A stretch of DNA of 64,000 nucleotides, taken from Syngnathus acus. Lineage: Eukaryota > Chordata > Actinopteri > Syngnathiformes > Syngnathidae. The translations under genes and the position numbers were made by a program. The DNA lies in contig NC_051104.1 in NCBI RefSeq assembly GCF_901709675.1, positions 4,385,501-4,449,500 of the forward strand, in the 5' to 3' direction. Below the pieces are notes generated by a model. That model had not been told where the DNA came from and searched no databases. It saw only the letters and a list, made by a program, of their open reading frames with translations. This document shows positions 34,207 through 51,735 of this stretch, piece by piece (the first letter of the stretch is position 1; every line of letters begins with the position of its first letter).

Positions 34207-37200
34207 GTAAACAAGATAATCATTTTATATTAATCTTAAATTACAGGGAAGAAAAAGTATGTAGCTGTTTTTTTTTCACTTATGTTACGATTTTTTTTCT
34301 ATAATTGTAACGTTTTTACTTTCTTGTTCGTGGTCCACTGCTCTATTGATATTGTCTAATATAGTGTTAAAAAAGTGAGCAAAATGATTTTTTCCCCCCC
34401 ATCAGGCTTTAATATAGTCATTCTCAATAAGATAAATACATGCAACAGTTTTTTTTGTGGACAATAATGTGAAAGTGCATCCCCTCTTCACACATGCTCA
34501 GTTGAAATTATTCAGGCATCACTTAAAATCAGGGGATGCTTCTGGCTCATAGAAATTGGTTAAAATATTTATTATAATATATTAAACATATATCAATTGC
34601 AGTAAGGAGAATCTGTGCATCGGTGTATCACTTTTTAACTTCTGCTCAGTTTATTAATTTTGCATGGATACAAGCCGAACAATCACCAGACCTCGTCTTC
34701 CATAAATGACAGGCTGCATTTCCATTGGATAAAAGCTCCACATGAAGGCGAACACAATGATAAAGACCTTCGAAACAGTCGCTGACTCCGCAGCCAGTTT
34801 AATCAAGGAAATGGAGGCGGGATGAGAGCAAGGGCAGAGGAAGCATCGGGGATGTAAGAATGAAAAATGAGGAGGATAGGACAAAGGGGGTTGGATTTAG
34901 CGTAAAGAAGAAGGTAATGTCGTCAGCGAAATGGACGTGACCTCAAGTTGCCATGCAGGACACAGCTGCCATAGCCCTCTGTGACGTCAAACCTGATCAA
35001 GTCTTAGTCACCAACTAAATGCAATTGGATCTATGTGGTTGAATAAAAATGCTTAACAGCTGCCAGCTTGATGACGCTTAAGGGACCAAGGACTTGTTAT
35101 CCCCGATTCAGTCCGGTGATTCATGTTTAGCTTCATGTGACAGCCACATACCATCAAAGTGGGAAAACAGCCAGGTCTCCTGCTGATAATCCCAGAAGAA
35201 CAGTTATGCATTAGGAAGGGAATCACATGCTTGACCAACAAGCCTTCTTTATGGAAATGCATCACTTCCAGTTTTTCTTAAAGTACATACATTGGCAGTT
35301 AGATTGCGGGGTGTGTCTTCGGAGTTGTATTTAACCAACAATTTAGGCCTCTCTGTCTTTCTTCCCCTTCCACATTTAGGTCGGATGTCTATGGGTGGTG
35401 GCGCCTGCTTCTAAAAACAGAAGAGTAGTGAAAGCTGACCTGCTTGCAAGGGTCTCCTGTGAAAACCAAGCTAAACTTATTATGTTAACGGGGAAAAAAT
35501 AGTAGCAGAATGCGTTTATTGTCTGAACTGTGAGAGGGAACGGGAATGTTTATTAGGCTCTCAAGCTCCGCATTTTTCCAAATAAACAGAGACTCTGCCT
35601 CGGAGTGTTACATTAAAGATTCAGACCTCTACTGCTTTTATATCTTACATTTTGCCTCAATTCCTTCTGCAACAATCCAGCTTGCTGTAAATTACGAAAC
35701 ACAAAGTTCCAAGAGAAAATAGCGACATTGTTAAAAGTTCATAAATTGGCTTGAAGCAGTGACGTGATAAACAATGCAAACACTGTTCTCCGTCTTTTTG
35801 AATGACTCTTTGACACTCAACTCTCAGCAATGCCCGGTGAGTCACAATCCGATTCTTGCACATATTGTAGATGAAAGAGTCATAAAAACAGCAGACATTA
35901 CCAAATGAGGGACAATAATGACCATGACAGCATCCTAATTAGTATGGCAGCTCCAGTTGTCTGTAATTAGACAAATTAAATCCGAAATAAGATTTCCTTC
36001 GAGGTACTGAAGTGCATGTTCACTCAGGAACCTCTATCTTGAAAAACAGTCCATCGTAAAGTATTTACTGTTGCCAGTCTGCAGATTTCTCACTCACTTG
36101 TGGTTGCGGAAACAGAGGCCTTCTAGGTCAAGTGTCAAACTCGGGGGGCTCTAATGAAAGACATCTGCTTGTCATTAATTCGGCACATTCAAGCAAAGGC
36201 GACTAACAGCTGGACTTTTTTTTTTTTTTGGGAATTAACACTTTTGACGTCGCTATTTGTGCAGCACCGAAGATCTTTATGACGTCTTGGCTACTGTCAG
36301 CTGGTTTATGTTGTGCTCAGGCACGTGTTAAGAAGTGTACTGTACAACTATTTTGAGTCGCCGCCAGTTAAAGTTTGTCCCTTTGGGGACCGGTAGCTCC
36401 GATAAAGTCTAAATCTAGGCGAGGTTTCTGAGTTTAATACTTCACAGCTGTTTTTTTGTCTGACACTGCAGACATGTCGTCATTTTTTATTTATCTTAAT
36501 GATTTGTTTCTCGCGATGGCAGTTCTTGTTCCTGATCCTAGAAAATAAATATCCAGGCAACTATTTCTTTTATTTATTTATTAAAAACTGTCAAATGACA
36601 ACTATGATGTCATGCTCATGGGGGTGGGGGGGGTCATATGTGACTCCTTCTCCAGCAACATAATACAGGCTTCCTGTGTGATCTAGTTGAGTTTCCTGTG
36701 TTCCAGCAGAGGAAGGGCCAACTCAACAAAGACGTTGCGCTTTGTGGAGATTTGAGTGTTTAGCGACTCCTCCTTCTTAAACTCACAATTGGTCTTTGAC
36801 GACAGCAGCTCAGGGCAAACACTTGCCAGGTGGCAGGAACAGGCAGTTCTTGTCTTCCATGCTCTCGCGATGACAACTTTGAGTGTAAGCTCGCCAAAGC
36901 AACACATTAGAGGCAGATGAGGATAAACATCTGCATGGCAACCATATTGTCTGCTTTTGTAGTTTTGATCTGGTAATGGCCTTACAAGAAATGTCAATCA
37001 TGAGCCCCTATCCTGGTGAGGATTGAATGTTCCGCTTCTGACTTAAGTAAAGCTCCGCACATTCACGTGGGTGGAAGCTTGGTGCAGTTGAGGTCTTTTT
37101 GTGACGGTCTACCTTTTTTTTTAGAGGGATTGCAGATGTCAGGTGAGAAGGATGAGTCAGAAATATCCCCCCACACTGTACAGTTATTTTCAGTCTTGGG

Positions 37201-39648
37201 ATGGAGCCATGAATGGTGATACAGACTTGGAGCCAGTCCCAAGTCTGTGCACAAGTCACAATTGTTTCTGCCGAACGAGTGACCAAACAGCTTTTGAGTG
37301 TAGCTTTAATTTAATTTCAACGAGTGTTGAAAAGTAACCAAGACAAGTTATACATATTATTGATCGCCTAACCAGGAAAAGTCGGTTCAAGTCCGTCTCA
37401 CTGCGTTGTATCTTTAGCCTTTGTCACACACAAGCGGAATGCGAGCTGGCTTCAGGCCAACATTTGTGGCTAAGTGTTTTGTGTGAAATGCAGAGCAGAA
37501 ATTCAAGCTACTGTTTATACGTATCTGCTGCAGGCCCCAAATGAAGCACAAGTAAGAATAATGCTTTTTCCATCAAGTAATATTATGACGCACGCTCCTT
37601 CCCACTGGCAGGATCTTAAAATGTGGAAAAATAACACAAGCTGATATCGTTCTTACTGAAAAGAAAACATCCATGTCGATTTGATTTGAAGACTTAAACA
37701 AAAAAAGGAATGACAACCTGAGTGACTGGAAATTTTTTGTTGTTCTTTTACATTCCTTCCCTCCGGGTTCATATTTTCTCTTCTAGTCTAGTTCTATCAT
37801 AAAAAATATTCACATCGAATTAGATCAGGCCTCATTTGGGATCTCCAAAACCGTCAATTTTTATTTTATTTTTTTGTCATTGTTTGTTTGCTGTGACGTA
37901 ATTTCTCATTTGAACCAAAATTAAAGGCATCAACATCTTCATCATTAGTATTATTTAATCACACAGTGCCTCTTTTATGGGAGAGGCGGGCACACATTAA
38001 GAATCAGATCCTCTTTCATGCTCTCAAAGGACAGCCTGATTCATTGCTTTTGTCCTCCATGAGAGGATCCTCTTGATGGTGATGAGGGGAGGGGGACGGG
38101 CAGAGACACCAGAAGACATATTCTCCTTCATCCATGTCATTTTACATCTCTGAGATTGCCAAAATGTTCCCTCTCACCAGTTTGAAGGAAAGGGGAAGGG
38201 AAATTTGCTTTTGGCTCGTATTGAGCAAGTGAGTTGCGGATTGTGATGCGGGTAAAGTGGAAGAGGAAGGAAAGAGGAGGGGGAGAGAGTGTGGAATGTC
38301 CAAGATATGCCAGACAATTCTGGACAGACCAAAAGAATGATGGAAACCCTCAAAATAGGTTTTGGCTGGTCTGTCCTGCTGTATAAAAATGTGATATTTC
38401 TACAAAGCAGCACATTTTGATGTAATAAATGGCATGATTAGAATAATGCTGTTTTTAAGAAAACGCCAGGGCTTTCCTGCATTTAGAATATGTGTTCTTC
38501 CCCAGACATGCTAAGGAGGAATGGAAAAGAAGGAAAAACAGGAAAGGGCGGCGCATATTCCCCAACTCCGAGGCAAAGAGCTTGACTCAATTCCAAAGGA
38601 AAGGATCCCACAGACTTTGCTTGCCTCTGCTGACTTTGCCCTTTCTCCTCCTTAAACATCAAATAGTTGGATTTACAACATTCTAATGTATGGAGGAGGA
38701 TTTGAATGTTACTCCAGTAGAACATTCCTCTGTGCAGCTGTAAAGCTTCACTGACTTCTGACACATCATCCAAATTTGAAGCTGATGGTGAATCCCAGAT
38801 AGGAATTTTACAAAGTCTTGTTTCCTCTGCTCTTAGAAATGTGATGAACCAGTGAACAGTATTAGAGGCTAATTTAAGCGGCTGTGGACAAAATGCGACT
38901 TTCGAATGGGACACTGGTGCACACGCTTGAGGAATGCATCACTTAACACCCTACGCTCAACGTCAGTGCTTTCTTTACCACAGTGTAAGGGAATGCAGAC
39001 TTTTATGGAGCCTCTATGAATAGGCGGTGACTGCCACCGGCCGAAAAATCTTCAGACTCTAATTCGAGACGCCTGCCTGGATTTTGTCTATAGTGGAATT
39101 CATTTTAGGATACAAATTTCCATTGTTGTTAAACTACGTTTTATGATTCTATGGTTATCATCGTATTCGGTTATAAAGTCATGAGAGTTGCGTGAAGAGC
39201 AAGACAGGATGAATCGATTTGGCTGACCAAAAGAGCTGAGAGGTCAATATGCATTTCTGGAGAAGGACTCCCGGGAGCTCGTGCTATTTACAGTAAAAGG
39301 AATTATGGGAAATGGCAGACCTCCGTGCGTGTTTATGTGTGTGTATGTGATTATTCCATATATGTGTGTCTGAATTGAATTAGCTGCCTGTTGCCCTGCG
39401 ACGGACTGAAAATAGCCAGGCCATCCCCCTCCCCCTTCCCACACACACCAAAGATAATTTATTACCACCAGTTAAACCTCAACTGCTTAGGGATTCTATC
39501 AGTCTTTTTTTTTTCAGGGAGGGGAGGGGCAAAAATGAGGAGTTCAAAAGTAAAGGCAACCATGGTTATCAGTTCTGAAGGATTATCACACTTGATTTGT
39601 GGATTAAGGTGAATATAGACTAATGCAATAATGTTTGTTTTTTTTCAG
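34207..39648 (+). other. itgb1: itgb1 intron 1
   Basis: A 5.4-kb first intron with no coding exon seen. It contains G-rich and T-rich runs (for example near 36620 and 36218), and no recognisable transposon or RNA gene. First introns of this type often carry enhancers, but none can be named here. Confidence 0.55.
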
Positions 39649-45644
<5,996 letters not shown>

Positions 45645-46870
45645 GGAAGAAGAATTTGACATTTTTGCTGTACGTTCGGCTTCTGAGGAGGATTGTTGTT
45701 TCCTATTGTTGCTTGGTCATTACAATGCACATGCGTCTGTATTTTTTATTAACACGTATTTATATGCTTTTGTTGTATTTTAGATGTACAGTATGTGTAT
45801 ATACTTTTCAAATTTCTTAGAGGTTTATGAATCGAAGTTGTTTTTCTATCCTGCCAAAGGTCTGGTACGGGCATTTCATTTCACTTGTTTTACCAGCAGA
45901 AGGTGAATATCATCCAAAATAATTCATGCCCTAGAAATAATCAGCTTCTTAAATGTCACGCTCATCTGCCATCTTGTATGCTATTTCCTCTTGTGTCTTT
46001 CTGCACTGACTGTCTGTGGTGTCCTTCTACATATGTGACAAGACCTGAGGTGTTTTGGATGTTTATGTAAATCATCAGCCACAGCAGCACATCATGCCAC
46101 ATCATGTGTATATCTTGAAAAACAAATGCAATAGAAGTTTAGTTGAGAATTTTGGTTAAGTTTTTGTGCTGCAAAAGTGAATAAATATTTGTAAATGTAG
46201 TTTGGACTGCAGCTCAGACATAATGAAGTTTTATTGCACTCACGAGTTTTTCATATTTTGAAGGAACTACACCATAATATAAATGTTTAATATCAACAAA
46301 ACATTTGTATGCTTTGTTGATATGCTATCACAAATGGACTGTATACCACTCGTAAAAATCATTTGATGGCGATGTTGAGTCAAAGGATTTATGTTGTTTT
46401 TATAAACACTACCAATTGTAATACATCTAATTTACCAATACGACTGACTCATTTATTCTCAGGTCTTTCCTATGATTTTTTTTTTGTTTTGCCAAAAACT
46501 CCCAAAAATATCTTCCTTTGTGAACTTCATTGTCAGTCGTACTTTGTTTTGTTTTGCAAAAATATTTTATCATTCACCTTAATGCCTCAGAAGCACCACA
46601 CATGCGCCTTTACAGTATTTTTTTTTTTTGAAAAGTGCCTTTTATTTCAATCACCATGTTCTCTCCCTTATGCTGTAATGACTTATTTATTAAATAAACT
46701 CCCAAAACACTGTTGATGTCTCTTTATTAAGATAGGCAGAATATATGATTGTTTGTGTTTTGGTAGACAGCAAGTTGCCTTTACAATATGTTTTGATCTA
46801 TACATTTTTATTATAAATATCTATTAATCTTTGCTATGTATCAATAAACTTAACAATTAAAGGGGGAAAA
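45645..46870 (+). other. itgb1: itgb1 3' UTR
   Basis: AT-rich non-coding sequence after the beta1A stop. Poly(A) signals AATAAA occur at 46180-46185, 46693-46698 and 46843-46848, so several 3' ends are possible. Transcript length is not determinable from sequence. Confidence 0.6.
46693..46698 (+). terminator. itgb1: Candidate itgb1 poly(A) signal
   Basis: AATAAA in attaaataaactccc, about 1.05 kb after the stop, followed within 30 bp by TG/T-rich sequence (tgttgatgtctc). AATAAA at 46180 and 46843 are alternatives. Confidence 0.45.
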
Positions 46871-47079
46871 TGAATATGTTTTGTATTTATATTCCAGAAA
46901 CACAATAGTAATCAGAACGCATTGTTGAACTTGTTTCGCAAAGAGCAAATTATTTTAAGGAAGATTTTGGAGTTGACTTGTCCTTTAACGTTTTCCATAA
47001 AAATAAATGTATGGATACATCAACATTTATTTCTTTATTGATAAATTGATTACATACAGAAACCGGAAGCTCAATTAGT

Positions 47080-47222
47080 ATAACTGGATACGTATAACAG
47101 GAAAACGCTATCAAGCTCCGCCCACTCACAGCAGTAAACAGGAATGCTAGCTGTTAAGAAACATCGTTTGAACGATCGTTTAAGTTGTTCACTATAGACG
47201 GACAATTTGCCTATTAAAGGCG
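47080..47222 (+). promoter_or_regulatory. rab18: rab18 promoter and 5' UTR
   Basis: The region includes a GC-box-like ctccgccc (47116-47123) and a palindromic aacgatcgtt (near 47171). It lies only about 0.2-0.4 kb after the last itgb1 poly(A) signal. The ATG at 47223 has G at -3 and +4 (gcgATGG). The transcription start is not resolved. Confidence 0.4.
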
Positions 47223-47290
47223 ATGGAAGACGACATTCTGACAACGTTGAAAATACTAATCATTGGAGAAAGTGGCGTCGGGAAGTCCAG
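47223..47290 (+). CDS. rab18: rab18 exon 1
   Basis: It encodes [20 protein letters not shown] and KS. The exon ends two bases into the second P-loop Ser codon. Donor gttagt. Confidence 0.95.
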
Positions 47291-50031
47291 GTTAGTAACC
47301 ACGAAGGGTGTTGTTGCAATCGGCTAACGCTGACTAGCAACAAGCTCGTTGTTGTTTTTGGGCGTTTAAGCAAGAGTGTTAAAAGTCGCAACTCTGTCGT
47401 GACAGTCTTATCTGCATGAACAATACGGGACCGCTATCACGATTGCGAATTCCCGTAATGGAGTTTAATACGATTAGGGTTTTTTGTAACACGCTATTAG
47501 CTGGCAGATAATGGTGACATCATTGCTGTGATGGTTTTCATGACTGCGTGCGTAATTTTGAGCCATAAACCTTCACATTGCAGACTGTGCAAATTGCCTT
47601 GATGTGTCATAGGATGAGACAAGAAATGATCCAACCTGATGACTAATCATCGGCTACCAAGAACTGCAAACTGTAGCATGTGCTTTGGGGGTCATTATCT
47701 TATTCGTAAGGTTTTGTGAACTTAAGTCTTGCTGTCACGAGTTAAGTTGTAGTTAAGAATGAACTTTGTCCTACTGACCACAACCAGGCAATGGTGTCAT
47801 CTTGCAATTGGGCAAGTTAAGCACATAGCAGTCAGTTTAGCAAGACCATTTTACTGTCAGCATCGAGTGACGTGTCAAAGTGAGTCTGCTGTATTTTTTG
47901 TTTTTCTCAACTGTGTTTTTTTTTTTTTTTTTTTATCCTCTGCAGCCTTCTCCTAAGATTCACAGATGACACATTTGACCCAGAGCAAACAGCCACAATA
48001 GGTGAGTAACATTTGATCAAGATAAAACTGAAATAAGTGCTGGGTGTAGAATTACAAAGACACAATGATGTCTCTATTGAAACAAAAACCCAAATCCTTT
48101 CAAAGATGAAAATATTCTCCAAGGACACAGTTTAACTTGGCTGGCTGGGATTCTTTGATTGATTATTGATTGGTTGCTTTTTCATTTTGCAGGTGTTGAT
48201 TTCAAAGTAAAGACCATCAGTGTAGATGGCAATAAGGCAAAGCTAGCAATATGGGTAAGTACCATAACTCAGTAATCAACAAGAGTATTGAGAAAAACAA
48301 AATCAGTACTGCAGTTCCAGTCAGTGTCCAGAAGATGGCACTCATGCAACACTCAGTCCAAATTTGGTTATCCTGGCTTTTTCTGCTATGGTCTTTGCTC
48401 TGTTAATTTTTTTCTACCCAATCAAAAATGACATGGTTTTATTTTGCAGGACACTGCTGGGCAGGAGCGTTTCAGAACCCTGACGCCCAGTTACTATCGT
48501 GGTGCACAAGGAGTCATCCTAGGTAAGCAATTCCAACACTGTGATTATGATTTAATGAGTGAAAATATTTGAAGTCGTTTTCCCATCTCTGTGTTGTTGT
48601 TGTTTTTGTGCAAACACTTGCAAAAAATGTATGTTGCAACTTCAATATGTGCTGATGTCATTTTAAAGTTGGGCAAGTGTGGGTTTATGCAATGAATATG
48701 AAAAACTGTGTATTTGTCTAATTTAATTAGTTACTAAACACTTGGATGCGAGTCATTCAAGTGTTGGCTGACAACTTCAAAAAAATCTACAAGTGTTGTG
48801 TGGATGGAAATCATAAACCAGATTACAACAATAATGCAAACACATCTGTGGCTTTGCCATTCCTCCTTTTGGTGTTTGATGAAATGAGTGAAAAATGTGT
48901 CAATATATGTACGTATTGCACTTCTTATGCACTGAACCGATACGGACACTATATTTTATGCATGAAATGTGCCTATGCAGTATTCAAAAAACATCTGAAA
49001 TGAAGCTTTATTTATTTCAAAAAATGCAACCTTTGTTTCTTGAAAAGAACCAACTGCATTCCGATGTAGCGAAACGTCATCAATATGTGAAATTTGTCGG
49101 CCTCCAATCGCCTACCTCTGTTTGTTTGATTGGACCCAGTGTACGATGTCACAAGGCGAGAAACTTTTACCAAACTGGAAAACTGGCTCAATGAACTGGA
49201 GACGTACTGTACAAGGAACGATCTTGTGAAAATGCTCGTTGGAAACAAGATAGACAAGGTGAGTTGCCTTTCAGAAAAGGTCACAATTTTATTGACATCA
49301 TTTTCCACTGTTATGTGTTTGTAACAGTATTTGATACTTATATTAGCCAAAAATATATTTATTTTTTTTGTCATTGATTTACTTTGCCACACCAAAATCC
49401 ATCCGATTAAGTCATCGTGTAAGGTTAAATTTGTATAGATGCAGTTTAATGGACAACTGACCGCTAAATAGTATTATAAATTCATTGTGTTTTGTTCTTT
49501 GCAAAAATATGCCCTCTTAGAAGCTCACAGTAGTTGACAGCTCCACCCGGCAGACCTCAAATAAGCCATTACTACTTCTTTGTTTCAGGAAAACCACGAA
49601 CTCGACAGGGCCGAAGGGCTGAAGTTTGCAAGAAAACATTCCATGCTTTTTATAGGTAAGCCAGGAGGATTCCCTCTGAACAGCCACTGGGCACGTCGCA
49701 GTGGACTATTACAAGAGGGGAAATTGCTTTTTGGCTCTCTAATACTTTTGGTGGAGGAATTTTAGTGTCTATTTATAATTCAAACGTTTTTTCCCCCCCC
49801 CCTCTTGTCCTTATAAGAGTTGATGTTCTTAGCATTGACTATGATTTTGAACTCTTCACAGAGGCCAGTGCAAAAACTCGTGATGGCGTTCAGTGTGCAT
49901 TTGAGGAACTCGTCGAAAAGATCATCCAGAGTCCGGGATTATGGCAGAGCGAGAGCCACGGCCGAGCCGTGCAGCTCACCGACGAGGACGCGGGAGGCGG
50001 CGCCTGCGGAGGATACTGCTCGCTGCTTTAG
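47223..50031 (+). CDS. rab18: Small GTPase Rab18
   Basis: Rab GTPase of the ER and lipid droplets, controlling ER shape and lipid-droplet contacts; loss in human causes Warburg Micro syndrome. Seven exons (47223-47290, 47946-48001, 48193-48254, 48450-48522, 49140-49258, 49589-49655, 49862-50031) total 615 bp, or 204 residues (human 206). All G motifs are intact: P-loop GESGVGKS (15-22), switch-I Thr40 in ATIGVDF, DTAGQE with Gln67 (63-68), NKID (122-125), ASAK (150-153). The tail [10 protein letters not shown] holds two cysteines (197, 201), with a CaaX-like end that fits geranylgeranylation. The start is chosen because it matches the known N-terminus [18 protein letters not shown]. Divergence is confined to the C-terminal hypervariable region. 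The rab18a/b choice is open. Confidence 0.97.
47291..47945 (+). other. rab18: rab18 intron 1
   Basis: A 655-bp intron with no exon or recognisable repeat. It ends in a long T-run before the exon 2 acceptor. Confidence 0.7.
47946..48001 (+). CDS. rab18: rab18 exon 2
   Basis: Acceptor tcctctgcag after a T-run; donor gtgagt. It encodes [19 protein letters not shown], including switch I. Confidence 0.95.
48193..48254 (+). CDS. rab18: rab18 exon 3
   Basis: Acceptor attttgcag and donor gtaagt. It encodes [20 protein letters not shown] and W, identical to human as recalled. Confidence 0.96.
48450..48522 (+). CDS. rab18: rab18 exon 4
   Basis: Acceptor attttgcag and donor gtaagc. It encodes [20 protein letters not shown] and GVIL, the switch II region. 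Confidence 0.96.
48523..49139 (+). other. rab18: rab18 intron 4
   Basis: A 617-bp intron. Open frames here lack Rab or other protein signatures. No repeat was recognised. Confidence 0.7.
49140..49258 (+). CDS. rab18: rab18 exon 5
   Basis: Acceptor ttggacccag and donor gtgagt. It encodes [22 protein letters not shown] and VGNKIDK. Confidence 0.96.
49589..49655 (+). CDS. rab18: rab18 exon 6
   Basis: Acceptor tttgtttcag and donor gtaagc. It encodes [20 protein letters not shown] and FI. Confidence 0.95.
49862..50031 (+). CDS. rab18: rab18 exon 7
   Basis: Acceptor ctcttcacag; stop TAG at 50029-50031. It encodes [20 protein letters not shown], then a variable segment and the prenylation tail [11 protein letters not shown] (preceded by extra glycines). 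Confidence 0.96.
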
Positions 50032-50474
50032 ATAACAGGCGTGTTTTTTTTCTGACATACAGGTGTGAATACCCAAAACACTCCGACACAAATCGCCGCT
50101 TCCGTCCTCTTCCCCTCACACGTCGTGTTGCCGTGAGCTGAATACCCAGACTTTGGGCTCGGATCATCCACCTCGCCTGCGTTCACACGGGTGTTACTCT
50201 TTGCACATGTTCTTTATAAAGGTACGCTTGAAATGCAAAAGCCGCTCAGCCTTGATCTCAACGCAGGATGCGTGGCGCATTATCGGCTTGGAATTTGTGA
50301 TGAATCGCCATCGTCAGTTTACTTTCTGCAATTGGTGTTGTTTTTCTTCTAAAAAAAGGAAACAAATCTAAGTGTTTAATGATCTGGTTCTGAAGCAAGA
50401 TCATGGAATTATATTGACTAAGGTTATTTTTTGTTGTTGTTATTGTTGAAGCTGTATCGGTACAGACGCTTTGC

Positions 50475-50739
50475 TATATGGACAAAAGGATTGGGATACC
50501 AGAGCGTACCAGTCCTCTTGATTGGTTGCGGCCGGGGCTCTTAAATCCATCTACTCCGGTCTCAAGGACCTTATTTTGTGCACTGGAGTTGGTCATGCTG
50601 GAACAGAAATGGACCTCCTCCAAGCACAAATATTGAAACAATATAATTGTTCAAAACATCTTGGTAAAGTGAAAATCAAGGAAGCCAGCTGGAATTGATT
50701 TCAATGCGGTGGTGTCCCAAGACTTTTGTCCATCGTATA
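50475..50739. mobile_element. Tc1-like MITE inside rab18 3' UTR
   Basis: The left end tatatggacaaaaggattgg and the right end (ccaagacttttgtccatcgt) are imperfect inverted repeats of a short, very common teleost element (gacaaaag-nnttggga-nacc). The interior (tcatgctggaacagaaatgg) also resembles these elements. It has no ORF. Flanking TA suggests Tc1/mariner-type insertion, but the exact edges are approximate. Confidence 0.75.
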
Positions 50740-51702
50740 TTACACTTTATACAGCACACTTTGTTTACGCAGACGTTCTATAATGCCAAACCATCTTAAA
50801 GTCCCGAGCAACACTCTGCTCACGGCTTGGATTCCACTCACACAACTGCCTCATTTACTCCCAATATAATCGACTTAGCAAGTGTTTTGGGATGACATTT
50901 TATTGACTTTGATCTTTAAGGCTCTTTTTTGTTAATATATATACACACACACACAAGTGGATGAGTCAAATGGATTGGCACCAGCAAAAAAGCTTTCCAC
51001 CCAACACCGTGGTCAATGTGACACTTCAAGAGAGGGCGAGACACTCTGGCGCTTGCTCGTTCAGACAGATAATATCAGCGATATCACTAACAGCGCTGCG
51101 TTCTGTCATAATGAAGGAAAAGTGTTCAATATCCAGCAAGTGTTGCCTAAATTTGAACAGTCACAGAGAAAAAAAAAAAAAAGGCTGTGCTCTGTGCCCC
51201 ACATTGCAAATGGGTTTAACAGCCGTGCTGGGTTTGAATCTGGGAAATGTACGGTAGCTCCGAGTGTCTGATCTTTTAATACAGGGATTGTGAAAGGGAC
51301 ATGGATAGCACACTACATTGTCTAATCGAAAATTGGAGATTTTTTTTTTACCTGCATGTGGAACTGCCTTACCTATTTTCAGTATGTCAATTTAAATTTA
51401 GGTCAAGATAAAACAGTAATTAGGTTTTAGAACTGTTATTGAACACAACATGGTTTTAATATTATTATATTAGTGCATACTCTTGTGATGACTGCCATTT
51501 TATTTCGGTTGAGAAATATTCTTGTGTACATTTGACATATTTAGCAATTGATAGGATCATTCCTAAGTTGTAAAGCTGAATGTATACATATTTACTACAG
51601 ACTGTCCTATCTGTTAAACTATTAATTTTCTTTGTATTTTTTTTTTTTTTTAAATGTCATTATTACACATACTTTAAGGCTATGTCAAGATAAAGTTAAC
51701 GC

Positions 51703-51718
51703 AATAAACGATAATAAA
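51703..51718 (+). terminator. rab18: rab18 poly(A) signals (two AATAAA)
   Basis: Two overlapping-context hexamers, gcaataaacg and ataataaaga, 10 bp apart, followed by T/G-rich sequence (ctcgttatttccgtttgtgg). This is the strongest 3'-end candidate after the rab18 stop. Confidence 0.6.
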
Positions 51719-51735
51719 GAATGAAAGCAATCTCG

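Larger units (their letters stand above)
50032..51735 (+). other. rab18: rab18 3' UTR
   Basis: A 1.7-kb non-coding tail ending at two AATAAA signals (51703-51708, 51713-51718). It includes a MITE at about 50475-50739 and a short TA/CA tract near 50935-50955. Confidence 0.65.

Noticed and set aside
38483-38914. 143-codon reverse-strand open frame in itgb1 intron 1
   Set aside because: No protein signature, and no repeat or promoter context supporting a nested gene.
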